Source: Luteimonas endophytica (lineage in GTDB: Bacteria > Pseudomonadota > Gammaproteobacteria > Xanthomonadales > Xanthomonadaceae). Taken from it: 64,000 bases of DNA. The translations under genes and the position numbers were made by a program. Location: positions 1 to 64,000 of the forward strand of contig NZ_JARXRM010000046.1 of assembly GCF_029887875.1 (NCBI RefSeq), given 5' to 3'. Below the pieces are notes generated by a model, which was not told the origin of the DNA, searched no databases, and saw only the letters and a list, made by a program, of their open reading frames with translations. Below are positions 43,209-51,320 of the stretch, piece by piece (the stretch's first letter is position 1; the number at the start of each line of letters is the position of its first letter).

Positions 43209-43760
43209 ATGGAATACCGAACACCGGAGTGCGGCGATTTCCAGATCGCCGATGAAATGTTCGTCGCGGCGTGGCGCGCGGAACTGCCCGAACTGCGGCG
43301 CCGCGCGCTGCGGCTGGCGGCGGGGCAGCGCGACCGCGCCGAGGACCTGATCGCCGACACCGCGATCAAGGCGCTGCTGTTCATGCGCCGCTCGCCGGAT
43401 GCGATGACCGATCCGCGCGGTTTCCTGTACGTGGTGCTGCGCCACGTATTCCTCGATGCGGTCCGGCGCGGCAAGCGCGAAGCCGAAACCATCGACCGCG
43501 GCGCCGCCGAGGGCGCCGTCGAGAACGCCGCCGGCCAGGGGCTGGCCGCGCCGCAGTGGCTGGAGCTGCACGACCAGCTGCACAGGGTGGTGGCCGCGGT
43601 GGCGGAACTGAGCCGCGACCAGCGCCGGCTGTTCGCCTACCGCTTCGTCGAGGACCTGCCCTACCCGGTGATCGCCGCCAGGCTGCGGATCACCCAGCCG
43701 CTGGCGCGCAAGCGCGTGCAGCTGCTGAGGCAGCGGCTGAAGGCCGCCTCGGACGAGTAG
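43209..43760 (+). CDS. ECF-like sigma factor of the R-body locus
   Basis: A 183-residue sigma-70-like factor. Region 2 is in AGQRDRAEDLIADTAIKALL and RGFLYVVLRHVFLDAVRRGK; region 4 is SRDQRRLFAYRFVEDLPYPV followed by a helix-turn-helix, AARLRITQPLARKRV. It precedes the RebB genes on the same strand with a 131-bp gap. Sigma-like genes are known beside reb genes in other proteobacteria, including P. aeruginosa PA14, so control of R-body expression is likely. The ATG at 43209 has GGGGGAG 6 bases upstream. No anti-sigma gene is seen. Confidence 0.88.
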   Translation: MEYRTPECGDFQIADEMFVAAWRAELPELRRRALRLAAGQRDRAEDLIADTAIKALLFMRRSPDAMTDPRGFLYVVLRHVFLDAVRRGKREAETIDRGAAEGAVENAAGQGLAAPQWLELHDQLHRVVAAVAELSRDQRRLFAYRFVEDLPYPVIAARLRITQPLARKRVQLLRQRLKAASDE

Positions 43761-43891
43761 CGGGCGCGGGGTTCACGCTTCGCGCCGCGCTGCGTTCAAG
43801 CAAGGGTAGCCCGCGAACCCGGCCGGTGCCGGCCGCGGGCCGCCTCCCATCCGCTCCCGGCGGCCAGCGCCGCCCAGCACAGGACAGGTCC

Positions 43892-44128
43892 ATGGCCGAC
43901 AGCACGCCAGTGAACTCGCAGATCACCGACGCGGTGACCCAGACCAACGTCAAGGTCGTGGCCGAAGCGCCGGCGCAGGCGATCGCCTCGCTCTACCAGG
44001 TTTCCAGCCATTCCACCGGCCTGGCGCTGCAGAACGCCGTGCACAGCCAGCAGGCGCTCAACCAGATCTCCAGCGCGGTGATCTCCAAGGCCGTCGCGCT
44101 GATCATGGCGATCGGAGAGAAGCCGTGA
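43892..44128 (+). CDS. rebB: RebB-family R-body protein, short form
   Basis: A 78-residue RebB-family protein (PF11747). The motif VNSQITDAVTQTNVKVVAEAP and the following SSHSTGLALQNAVHSQQALN are the family core. It is shorter than the other two RebB copies here, lacking the C-terminal tail, and ends in a hydrophobic stretch (AVISKAVALIMAI). RebB proteins polymerise into R-body ribbons, and short members are thought to be needed for assembly. AGGACAGG precedes ATG 43892. First structural gene of the locus. Confidence 0.92.
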   Translation: MADSTPVNSQITDAVTQTNVKVVAEAPAQAIASLYQVSSHSTGLALQNAVHSQQALNQISSAVISKAVALIMAIGEKP

Positions 44129-44202
44129 TCGGCGCCGGCCGCGATCGCCGCGCCCGCTCCGCACGCCGGCCGCTGCCGGCGCCTCGGCGGGAGGGCTGAG
44201 CC

Positions 44203-44829
44203 GTGGCGCCGTGGTTCGGCAGGAAGCGGGCGGCGAAGCCCGCGGCGGGCACGGCCGATGCGGCGGCAGCGGCCCCGCCCCCGCCGCCCCCTCCACCGGC
44301 GCCTTCGCCGTCACCGGCACCTGCACCCGCACCCGCACCGATTCCCACCCAGCCGACCACGCTGGCGACGATGAACCGCCACCTGCTGGCGCAGGCCGCC
44401 GCGCCCGCGCCCGCGGCCGATGCGCTCAACCAGAAGATCGTGCAGGCGGTGCGGGCCAGCAATGCCGAGACCACGGCCTACGCGCCGTCGCAGGTGGCGA
44501 TCGGGCCGGACATGATGATCGCCCAGGCCTCCGGGCTGGTCGCACAGTCCGCGGCCGCCTATTTCGATGGCGTCAGCAAGCTGGCCCTGGCCAGCCAGGG
44601 CGTGCTGCTCAAGCAGATGACCCAGAACCTCGTAGCGGAGAAGCTGCCGCAGGCGGCCGAGGACGCGCTCGGCGTGCTCGCGACCGACGTGATGATGGCC
44701 GCCGCCGCCGCCGTGGCCGCCGCCGCCGGGGCGATGGAGGCCGAATCGGCCAGCTTCGCGATCGACCGGATCGACCAGAGCATCGACAAGTACGCCAGCC
44801 TGCTGGCCGCCCGCAAGGGCGGCGGATGA
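44203..44829 (+). CDS. Divergent RebB-like protein with Pro-rich head
   Basis: A 208-residue protein. The first 55 residues are Ala/Pro-rich with long Pro runs. The following part repeats the RebB plan: LNQKIVQAVRASN aligns with VNDQITDAVTQSN, then an Ala/Pro turn, and ASGLVAQSAAAYFDGVSKLA aligns with HSTGILFENAVAAQQQQN. A C-terminal Ala-rich helix (DVMMAAAAAVAAAAGAMEAE) follows. I infer a Reb-type capping or accessory subunit. GTG 44203 has GGGAGGG 8 bases before. It lies in the middle of the locus with RebB on both sides. Confidence 0.75.
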   Translation: MAPWFGRKRAAKPAAGTADAAAAAPPPPPPPPAPSPSPAPAPAPAPIPTQPTTLATMNRHLLAQAAAPAPAADALNQKIVQAVRASNAETTAYAPSQVAIGPDMMIAQASGLVAQSAAAYFDGVSKLALASQGVLLKQMTQNLVAEKLPQAAEDALGVLATDVMMAAAAAVAAAAGAMEAESASFAIDRIDQSIDKYASLLAARKGGG

Positions 44830-44913
44830 CAGCGCTCGTGCGCCAGCTTCCCGCATCGAGCATCGACGGCAGCCGGTCCGTCGACCCATGAACCGACTGT
44901 CCTGGAGACGACC

Positions 44914-45501
44914 ATGACCGCATCCGACGACCCGCTTTCCGCCCAGTTGCACACGCTGGCCGAGCGCTGGCTGGAGCGTCCGCTGAGCGCCGCGGAGACG
45001 CAGGAGCTGGCGCGCTTCCGGCAGTCGCTCGAGCGCGGCGGGAGTGCCGGCCCGCCTGCAGGCCAGGCCGCGGCGCAGGCGATCCGGGACGCCCGTGCGC
45101 AGGCGCAGGCGGCGATGCGGGACGTCCTGGACGGTGCGCGCCGGCTCGCGCAGCGCATGGCCAGCGAGCGCGAGCAGGAAGACCGCGCCATCCTGCGGAT
45201 GGTCGAGAGCGCCGGGAGCCTGGCCGAGCTGCGTCCCTCCGCATTGCCGCCCGACGGGCAGGATTCCCCGGCGGGCCGGATCCTGATCGCGCAGATCGCC
45301 GACCGCCTGGCCAATCTGGTCAGGGCCGAGGTGCAGGAGTGCTTCGAGCGCCAACTGGCGCCGCTGGCCAGCCGGGTCGAGGCGCTGTTGCGCGAAGTGC
45401 GCGCCGCTGCGGCCCCGCCCACGCCTGCCGCACCCCCCGCACGCGCCACGCCCGACGCACCCAGCGCACCGCCGCCGCCCGGCCCCGGCGCACCGGGCTA
45501 G
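44914..45501 (+). CDS. Coiled-coil protein of the R-body locus
   Basis: A 195-residue protein, mainly charged helical, with Ala/Arg/Glu heptads around residues 60-105 (RDARAQAQAAMRDVLDGARR) and again at 125-165 (QECFERQLAPLASRVEALLR). The tail from 166 is Pro/Ala-rich, like the head of the previous protein. There is no family I recognise. The gene is flanked by Reb genes in the same direction with an 84-bp gap, and CTGGAG precedes the ATG. A role in nucleating or regulating the polymer is inferred from position. Confidence 0.75.
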   Translation: MTASDDPLSAQLHTLAERWLERPLSAAETQELARFRQSLERGGSAGPPAGQAAAQAIRDARAQAQAAMRDVLDGARRLAQRMASEREQEDRAILRMVESAGSLAELRPSALPPDGQDSPAGRILIAQIADRLANLVRAEVQECFERQLAPLASRVEALLREVRAAAAPPTPAAPPARATPDAPSAPPPPGPGAPG

Positions 45502-45615
45502 CGATCCCCGGGCGGGTCCACGGACGGATCCGCTTTCCCTTGTTCACGGATCGAAGCGAGCAACGTTATTCGGATCGTACGGCCCACGCCGTGCCGCCAA
45601 CACCAGGAGACACAC

Positions 45616-45939
45616 ATGGCTTTTCCAACCGCAGTCAACGATCAGGTGACCGACGCGGTCACCCAGTCCAACGTCAAGGTCATCGGCGAGTCGCCGGCGT
45701 TCGCGATGGGCTCGATCTACCAGAGCATGGCGCACTCGACCGGCATCCTGTTCGAGAACGCGGTCGCCGCGCAGCAGCAGCAGAACACGCTGGCGCTGGC
45801 CGCCGCCAACCAGGGCGTGATGCAGATCTACAGCCTCGACACCACCTCGGCGGCCGGCGCCACCGAGAAGGTCGCGCAGACCGGGGTGGCCGACAACCTG
45901 ACCAGCCTGCTGACCGTCCTCGACTCGTTCCGGCGCTGA
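45616..45939 (+). CDS. rebB: RebB-family R-body structural protein
   Basis: A 107-residue canonical RebB protein: MAFPTAVNDQVTDAVTQSN, then MGSIYQSMAHSTGILFENAV and AAQQQQNTLA, followed by a tail ending LLTVLDSFRR. Most similar to the next gene. RebA and RebB are the major ribbon subunits in Caedibacter, where the polymers extend by pH change and break membranes of the host. A strong CCAGGAG stands before the ATG. Expressed probably with its neighbour. Confidence 0.95.
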   Translation: MAFPTAVNDQVTDAVTQSNVKVIGESPAFAMGSIYQSMAHSTGILFENAVAAQQQQNTLALAAANQGVMQIYSLDTTSAAGATEKVAQTGVADNLTSLLTVLDSFRR

Positions 45940-46021
45940 GGCCGGCAGTCGTATCCGTGACGCCGCCGGCGCCATCAGGGCCCGTGCACGCGTCTGATTC
46001 CGCACCCAGGAGATCCATCCC

Positions 46022-46366
46022 ATGGCATACCCCACTTCCGTCAACAACCAGATCACCGACGCGGTCACCCAGTCCAACGTCAAGGTGATCGCCGAGGCGC
46101 CGGCGTTCGGCATGGCCTCGATGTTCCAGAGCCTGGCGCACTCCACCGGCATCCTCTACGAGAACGCGGTGGCGGCGCAGCAGCAGCAGAACACGCTGGC
46201 CCAGGCCGGTACCAACCAGGGGGTGATGCAGGTCTACAGCCTCGACACCACCGCCGCGGCCGGCGCCAGCGAAAAGGTCGCGCAGACCGGCGTGTCCGAC
46301 AACCTGAGCAGCCTGCTCACCGTGCTCAACGCCTTCCGCCCGCCGTCGACCCCGTCGGGCCTGTAA
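46022..46366 (+). CDS. rebB: RebB-family R-body structural protein, second copy
   Basis: A 114-residue RebB protein, nearly a duplicate of the preceding one: MAYPTSVNNQITDAVTQSN, SMFQSLAHSTGILYENAV and a tail DNLSSLLTVLNAFRPPSTPS. It differs mainly in the start and in a seven-residue longer end. Duplicated subunits with small changes resemble RebA and RebB, two partners that build the ribbon together. AGGAG lies 10 bases before ATG 46022. Confidence 0.95.
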   Translation: MAYPTSVNNQITDAVTQSNVKVIAEAPAFGMASMFQSLAHSTGILYENAVAAQQQQNTLAQAGTNQGVMQVYSLDTTAAAGASEKVAQTGVSDNLSSLLTVLNAFRPPSTPSGL

Positions 46367-46530
46367 GCCACGCAAGGCGACGATGGCGTCCCCCGCGAGG
46401 CGCGGGGGACGCCGGACCGACAGGGGGGCGGGATGAGCGAGCGCATGCAGGGACGACGGTCGGGGGATTGCCGCGCGCGCGCGGCGAGGACGCCGCCGCA
46501 GAGGCGCGATCGGCGCGACAGGGAGCGCTG

Positions 46531-47310
46531 ATGGGTGCACAGGCGAAACCGGGCCGCGACATCCGCCCGATCCTGGAGAACTGCGCGCTGCTGCGCGGAT
46601 CGCCGGCCGAGCTGCTCGACCACCTGCTCGGCCATGCGCACGAGTGCCGGTTGGGCGCAGGCGAGATCCTGTTCTTCAAGAACGACCCCGGCGAGTTCCT
46701 GGCATTGGTGCTGGGCGGCCAGATCTTCCGGGTGCTATACGGGCCCGATGGTCAGGAGCTGATCGTCGGCGCGGTCGAGGCCGGCGGGACCGTCGATGCC
46801 GCGGTGCTGGTCGACCGGCAGCGTCACAGCTTCACCGCGATCGCCCGCGGACCGACGCGGGTGCTGAGGCTGCAGCGTCGCCATTTCCCGCTGCTGCTGG
46901 CCGACCCGGTGGTGGCTGCGCGCGCGCATGCGGCGCTGTGCCTCGACCTGCGCCAGGCGATCGACGGCCTGGAGACGATGTGCCTGCACCGGCTGGAGTC
47001 GCGGCTGGCGCGGCACCTGCTCACCTGCCTGCAGGCCCAGGGAGGGGGATGCGGGAGCGCCGGCGAGATCGCCCTGCCGCCGACCCAGGGCATCCTCGCC
47101 GCGATGGTCAACGTCAGCCGCCCGAAGCTCAATGCGCAGCTGCAGCGCTGGCACCGCAGCGGGCTGATCAGCAGGCGCCGCAACATGTTGCGCATCAACG
47201 ACCTCGAGCTGCTGCGCTGCAAGGCCCGGCTCGCTCCGGATCCGCTGCCCGCGGCCAACGACGCCGAGCGCAGTCCGATGGGCGCCGGCGCGGCCGCCCG
47301 CCACGCGTAG
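46531..47310 (+). CDS. Crp/Fnr-family regulator of the R-body locus
   Basis: A 259-residue transcription factor with an N-terminal cyclic-nucleotide-like beta-roll (LGAGEILFFKNDPGEFLALVLGGQI) and a C-terminal winged-helix domain (LPPTQGILAAMVNVSRPKLN with QRWHRSGLISRRRNML). There is no Fnr-type Cys cluster, and the cAMP-contact Arg of Crp is not evident, so the signal is unknown. It lies last in the locus, 164 bp after rebB, and GGGAG precedes ATG 46531. Control of the reb genes is inferred. Confidence 0.88.
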   Translation: MGAQAKPGRDIRPILENCALLRGSPAELLDHLLGHAHECRLGAGEILFFKNDPGEFLALVLGGQIFRVLYGPDGQELIVGAVEAGGTVDAAVLVDRQRHSFTAIARGPTRVLRLQRRHFPLLLADPVVAARAHAALCLDLRQAIDGLETMCLHRLESRLARHLLTCLQAQGGGCGSAGEIALPPTQGILAAMVNVSRPKLNAQLQRWHRSGLISRRRNMLRINDLELLRCKARLAPDPLPAANDAERSPMGAGAAARHA

Positions 47311-47335
47311 AATCGGCATTCGTCCGCAAGATGGT

Positions 47336-48400
47336 GTGCCGCCCGTGCCGAGCGCCGCAGGCGATCCCGCACTCGAAACCCTGCTGCTGCCCTTCGCCGA
47401 GGGCCGGCTCGGCTGGCCCGAAGCCGCGGATGGAGTGCCGCCGGTGCTGTTCCTGCGCGCCCGTCCTGGCGCCGCGTTGGCGCGCCATGGCCGCCAGGGG
47501 GTGCTGTGCGAGCAGACCTTCCGTCCGCTGTTCGACGCACTGCAGCGCGACGGCTACCGGGTGACCGAAGGCGGCGAATCGCGCCACCGGCTGGTGCTGC
47601 TGCTGCCGCCGCGGCAGCGCGACGAAGCGCGCGCGCTGTACGCCCGCGCGCTGGATCGGGCGGCCGACGACGGAGTGATCGTCGCCAGCCTCGCCAACGA
47701 CGAAGGAGCGAAATCCGGGCAGGCGGATCTGGCACGCATCGCCGGCCCCGTGCAGGTGCTGTCGAAGCACCACTGCCGGGTCTTCTGGGCGCGGGCCGGC
47801 CAGGACGGCGACGCCGCGCTCGCCGCGCAGTGGCGCGGCCTCGACGCGCCGCGGGCGGTCGCCGGCGGGCGTTTCCTCAGCCGCCCCGGCGTGTTCGCCT
47901 GGGACCGGGTCGATGCCGCCTCGGCGCTGCTGGCCGCGCACCTGCCGCCGAGCCTTGCCGGGCATGGCGCCGACCTGGGCGCGGGCTACGGCTATCTCGC
48001 GGCCGAGCTGCTGCAGCGCTGCCCGGCCGTCACCGCGCTGGACCTCTACGAGGCCGAACGGCGTGCGCTGGACCTGGCACGGGGCAACCTGGCGGCGCAC
48101 GCCGCGCGGGTGACGCTGGGCTGGCACTGGCACGACGTCGCCACCGGGCTGCCGCGGCGCTACGACTTCATCGTCACCAACCCGCCGTTCCATGGCCATG
48201 GCCGGGCCCCGCTGCCGGAGCTGGGCCGCCGCTTCATCGAGGTCGCCGCGCAGGCGCTGCGGCCCGGCGGCGCGCTGTGGTTGGTCGCCAACCGCCAGTT
48301 GCCCTACGAGCAGGCGCTGGGCGCCGGCTTCGGCGAGGTACGCATGGTCGCCCAGCAGGCCGGCTTCAAGGTCGTCGAGGCGCGGAAGGCGCGGAAGTGA
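47336..48400 (+). CDS. rsmC: 16S rRNA methyltransferase RsmC-like
   Basis: A 354-residue class I SAM methyltransferase. The N-terminal domain is a degenerate duplicate, and the C-terminal one has the SAM loop GADLGAGYGYLAAELL (about residues 210-225) and the amine-methylation motif TNPPFHGHGR. RsmC modifies G1207 of 16S rRNA; RsmC of E. coli has 343 residues and the same two-domain plan. GTG 47336 or GTG 47345 could be the start; no ATG is in frame near. The stop overlaps the start of the pseudouridine synthase (GTGA), making an rRNA-modification pair. Confidence 0.87.
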   Translation: MPPVPSAAGDPALETLLLPFAEGRLGWPEAADGVPPVLFLRARPGAALARHGRQGVLCEQTFRPLFDALQRDGYRVTEGGESRHRLVLLLPPRQRDEARALYARALDRAADDGVIVASLANDEGAKSGQADLARIAGPVQVLSKHHCRVFWARAGQDGDAALAAQWRGLDAPRAVAGGRFLSRPGVFAWDRVDAASALLAAHLPPSLAGHGADLGAGYGYLAAELLQRCPAVTALDLYEAERRALDLARGNLAAHAARVTLGWHWHDVATGLPRRYDFIVTNPPFHGHGRAPLPELGRRFIEVAAQALRPGGALWLVANRQLPYEQALGAGFGEVRMVAQQAGFKVVEARKARK

Positions 48401-49098
48401 AGCTGGTCCGCCTGCTCGCGAACCTCGGCTACGGCAGCCGCCGGCAGGTCGCAGCGCTGTGCCGCGCGGGCCGGGTCACCGACGCCGCGGGCGAACCGCT
48501 GTATGCCGACGACGTGGTGGCGCATGCCGAGGTCCGGCTCGACGGCGCGCCGCTCGATCCTGCGCACGGGGTGCTGCTGATGCTGCACAAGCCGGCCGGC
48601 TACACCTGTTCGACCCGCGATCCCGGGCGGGTGGTCCTGGACCTGCTGCCGCCGCGCTTCCGGCTGCGCTCGCCGCAACTGTCGACCGTGGGGCGTCTGG
48701 ACCGCGACACCAGCGGCCTGTTGCTGCTGACCGACGACGGCGCGCTGCTGCACCGGATCATCGCGCCGAAATCCAGCCTGCCCAAGGTGTACGAGGCGGC
48801 GCTGGCCGAGCCGCTGCGCGGCGACGAGGCGGCACTGTTCGCCAGCGGTACCCTGCTGCTGGACTCGGAGCGCACCCCGCTGAAGCCGGCGCGGCTCGAG
48901 CCGCTCGATGCCCGGCGCGCGCGGCTGACCCTGACCGAGGGCCGCTACCACCAGGTCCGGCGGATGTTCGCCGCCACCGGCAACCGGGTCGAGCGGCTGC
49001 ACCGCAGCCGGGTGGGCGGCCTGGCGCTCGACGGGCTGGCCGAGGGCGAATGGCGCATGCTCGGCGCCGCGGAGCGCGCGCGCCTGTTCGCGCCCTAG
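48397..49098 (+). CDS. rsuA: 16S rRNA pseudouridine synthase RsuA-like
   Basis: A 233-residue synthase of the RsuA family, with an S4-like N-terminal domain (LLANLGYGSRRQVAALCRAG) and the catalytic motif TVGRLDRDTSGLLLLTDDG with catalytic Asp; the late motif is TLTEGRYHQVRRMFAATGN. RsuA acts on U516 of 16S rRNA. GTG 48397 overlaps the rsmC stop. Its TAG stop at 49096 lies within CTAG, so it also forms the stop of the convergent DUF1415 gene in the other strand. Confidence 0.92.
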   Translation: MKLVRLLANLGYGSRRQVAALCRAGRVTDAAGEPLYADDVVAHAEVRLDGAPLDPAHGVLLMLHKPAGYTCSTRDPGRVVLDLLPPRFRLRSPQLSTVGRLDRDTSGLLLLTDDGALLHRIIAPKSSLPKVYEAALAEPLRGDEAALFASGTLLLDSERTPLKPARLEPLDARRARLTLTEGRYHQVRRMFAATGNRVERLHRSRVGGLALDGLAEGEWRMLGAAERARLFAP

Positions 49099-49667
49099 TC
49101 GCGGGCGGCGCCCGGCTCCTCGGCCAGCAGCGCGCGCCAGCCGGCATGGCCGAGCCGGCGCAGGGTGCGCAGGTTGCGCTCGACGATCACTCCCGGGTCC
49201 GGATACGCGGCCACCGCCCGGGCCACGCTGTCCTCGCGCAGCAGGTGCAGCATCGGATGCGGCGAGCGGTTGCTGAAGTTCCCGGGATCGTCCTCGTCGC
49301 TGCCGGCGAAGCGATACCGCGGATGGAAGCTGGCCACCTGCAGCACGCCATCGAGCTCCATCGTCTCGACCAGCGCGTCGGCGGCATCGAGGAAGTCGTT
49401 GTACTCGAGGAAGTCGCCCAGTACCCGCGGGTGGATCAGCAGGGTGGTGTCCACGACGTCGGCATCGGCGTCGCGCAGCAGCGCCAGCTCCGTGGCCAGC
49501 GCCTGCAGCAGCATGTCCGGGGTGCCTGCCTCGCTGAGCGCGAAGCGCACCTGGTCGCGGACCACCACCGCCTTGGCGAACGGGCACAGGTTCAGGCCGA
49601 TCACCGCGCGCTGCAGCCAGCGGCGGGTCTCGGCGATCGGGTCGCTGGCGACGGCTTCGCGGTTCAT
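49095..49667 (-). CDS. DUF1415 protein
   Basis: A 190-residue protein of DUF1415: RRWLQRAVIGLNLCPFAKAV near the start, then HPRVLGDFLEYNDFLDAAD, VASFHPRYRFAGSDEDDPGN and SNRSPHPMLHLLREDSV, all typical. Conserved His, Cys and Asp suggest a metal-dependent or redox function, but none is established. The start is ATG 49667. Convergent with rsuA with four bases of overlap. Confidence 0.93.
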   Translation of the reverse strand: MNREAVASDPIAETRRWLQRAVIGLNLCPFAKAVVVRDQVRFALSEAGTPDMLLQALATELALLRDADADVVDTTLLIHPRVLGDFLEYNDFLDAADALVETMELDGVLQVASFHPRYRFAGSDEDDPGNFSNRSPHPMLHLLREDSVARAVAAYPDPGVIVERNLRTLRRLGHAGWRALLAEEPGAARD

Positions 49668-49792
49668 GGCCCTATTCTGCCCGGAGCGCCCGGAGCATGC
49701 GCACCGCGCGCGGCGCGCTGCCGGGACCCGGCCGGAGATGGCTGCCGCCCGCGGCAGGCCATACCCTATGCGCCCCCACCGCAGGCGCTCCC

Positions 49793-50680
49793 GTGGCCGC
49801 TTCGATCGACGACCCCTCGCGCCGCGGCGCCGCCTGGATGCTGCTCGCGGTGGCGCTTTTCGCGCTGATGGATGCCGGCATGAAGTGGCTGGCGGCCGAC
49901 TACCCGCCGCTGCAGGTGGCCACGCTGCGCGGCGCCGCGGCGCTGCCGCTGGTGTTCGCCTGGGTGCTGCTGGGCGGGCGCGCGGCCACCCTGCTGCGGG
50001 TGCACTGGCGCCTGCACCTGGTGCGCGGGGCGCTCGGCATCGCGATGATGGCCGGCTTCGTCTACGGTCTGGCGCGGATGCCGATGTCGACCGCCTACGC
50101 GATCGTGTTCGTGGCGCCGCTGCTGGTCACCGCGATGGCGGTCCCGATCCTGGGCGAGCGGGTCGGGCCGCGCCGCTGGACCGCGATCGCCCTGGGCATG
50201 GCCGGGGTCCTGGTGGTGCTGCGGCCGACCGGCGAGGGCGTGATGACCCTGGCCGGGCTGGCGTTGCTCGGGGCGGCGGCCTGCTATGCGGCCGCGGCGA
50301 TCACCGTGCGGATCCTGGCGCAGCGCGACAGCACCGAGGCGATGGTGTTCTGGTTCCTGCTGCTGCTGGCGCTCGGCGCCGGCGCCCTGGCCTGGCCGGA
50401 CTGGCGGCCGATGCGCGCGCACGACGTGTGGGCGGTGGCCGGGGTGGGCGTCAGCGGGGCGTTGGCGCAGGTGGCGCTGACCCACGCCTTCCGGCTGGCG
50501 GAGGCGTCGCGGATCGCGCCGCTCGAGTACACCGGCCTGGTCTGGGTGGTGCTGCTCGACCTGGGCGTCTGGGGCGTGCTGCCCGACACGCCCACCTGGA
50601 TCGGCGCGGCGATCATCATCGCCAGCGGGCTGTACCTGCTGCGCCGCGAGCGCGTGCTCGCGATCGGGGCGCAGCCCTGA
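49793..50680 (+). CDS. EamA/DMT-family transporter
   Basis: A 295-residue ten-helix drug/metabolite transporter with two EamA repeats: the first begins WMLLAVALFALMDAGMKWLA and the second LALLGAAACYAAAAITVRIL. It resembles the RhaT/S-adenosylmethionine-type branch in xanthomonads, but the substrate is unknown. GTG 49793 was chosen since it lies just before the first helix; an ATG at 49697 would add 32 residues. Weak ribosome site. Confidence 0.88.
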   Translation: MAASIDDPSRRGAAWMLLAVALFALMDAGMKWLAADYPPLQVATLRGAAALPLVFAWVLLGGRAATLLRVHWRLHLVRGALGIAMMAGFVYGLARMPMSTAYAIVFVAPLLVTAMAVPILGERVGPRRWTAIALGMAGVLVVLRPTGEGVMTLAGLALLGAAACYAAAAITVRILAQRDSTEAMVFWFLLLLALGAGALAWPDWRPMRAHDVWAVAGVGVSGALAQVALTHAFRLAEASRIAPLEYTGLVWVVLLDLGVWGVLPDTPTWIGAAIIIASGLYLLRRERVLAIGAQP

Positions 50681-50729
50681 GCGTGCCGGCGATGCATCCG
50701 CTTCACCCCGTTCCGCCCAGGCTGCCACC

Positions 50730-51272
50730 ATGCCGCTGTTGCTGATTCCGGTGCTCGTGCTGTTCGGCCTCGTCGCGGTGCTGTTGCTGTGGCCGCTGGG
50801 GCTCTGGCTGCAATTGCGCGCCGGCGGCGCCAGGCGTCGCGCGCCGGCCTGGGCGGTGCGCCTCAACGCGCTTCTGCTGCCGGTCTCGGCGGCGCTGTTC
50901 CTGGCCGGAGCGGCCATGTCGGGGGTGTGGATCGAGGCCGCGTTGGCGCACGCGGCGGCGGGCCTGCTCGCCGGTGTACTGCTGGCCCGGGCCGGGCTAT
51001 CGATCACCCGCTTCGAATATCTGCCGACCGGGCTGCACTACACCCCCAATCGCTGGCTGGCGCGGGCGCTCGTGATCCTGGTCGCGACCCGCATCGGGCT
51101 GGGGCTGTGGCAGCTCGCGCGGCGCCTGCAGGGCATTCCCGCCGACACCGGCGGCGAGTCCGCGTGGCAATGGCTCACGGCGCCGGCAGGGGTGTTCGCC
51201 GCGGGCGGGCTGCTGCTGGGCTACCACGCCGCCTACGCCTGGGGGCTGCGCCGGCGGGTGCGGCTCGCCTGA
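50730..51272 (+). CDS. DUF1453-like membrane protein
   Basis: A 180-residue protein with five or six hydrophobic segments. The segment SITRFEYLPTGLHYTPNRWL in the middle and LLLGYHAAYAWGLRRRVRL at the end recall the DUF1453/CcdC-type proteins of xanthomonads. Function unknown; CcdC-type members are linked with cytochrome c maturation in Bacillus, but that is not shown for this branch. It lies 49 bp after the DMT gene on the same strand. Confidence 0.75.
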   Translation: MPLLLIPVLVLFGLVAVLLLWPLGLWLQLRAGGARRRAPAWAVRLNALLLPVSAALFLAGAAMSGVWIEAALAHAAAGLLAGVLLARAGLSITRFEYLPTGLHYTPNRWLARALVILVATRIGLGLWQLARRLQGIPADTGGESAWQWLTAPAGVFAAGGLLLGYHAAYAWGLRRRVRLA

Positions 51273-51320
51273 CGGGCGGACCCGGCCGGGTCCGCCCGCC
51301 GCTTCACGGGTCTTGCGCCG

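Noticed and set aside
39875-43492. 1205-codon open frame antisense to ybbA/ybbP and the R-body sigma gene
   Set aside because: The opposite strand holds two complete ABC genes with all motifs, and the antisense translation is Gln/His/Arg-rich.
43209-43760. Possibility that the R-body sigma factor belongs to a FecIR-type iron uptake system
   Set aside because: No FecR-like anti-sigma gene and no TonB receptor adjoin; the next genes are reb genes.
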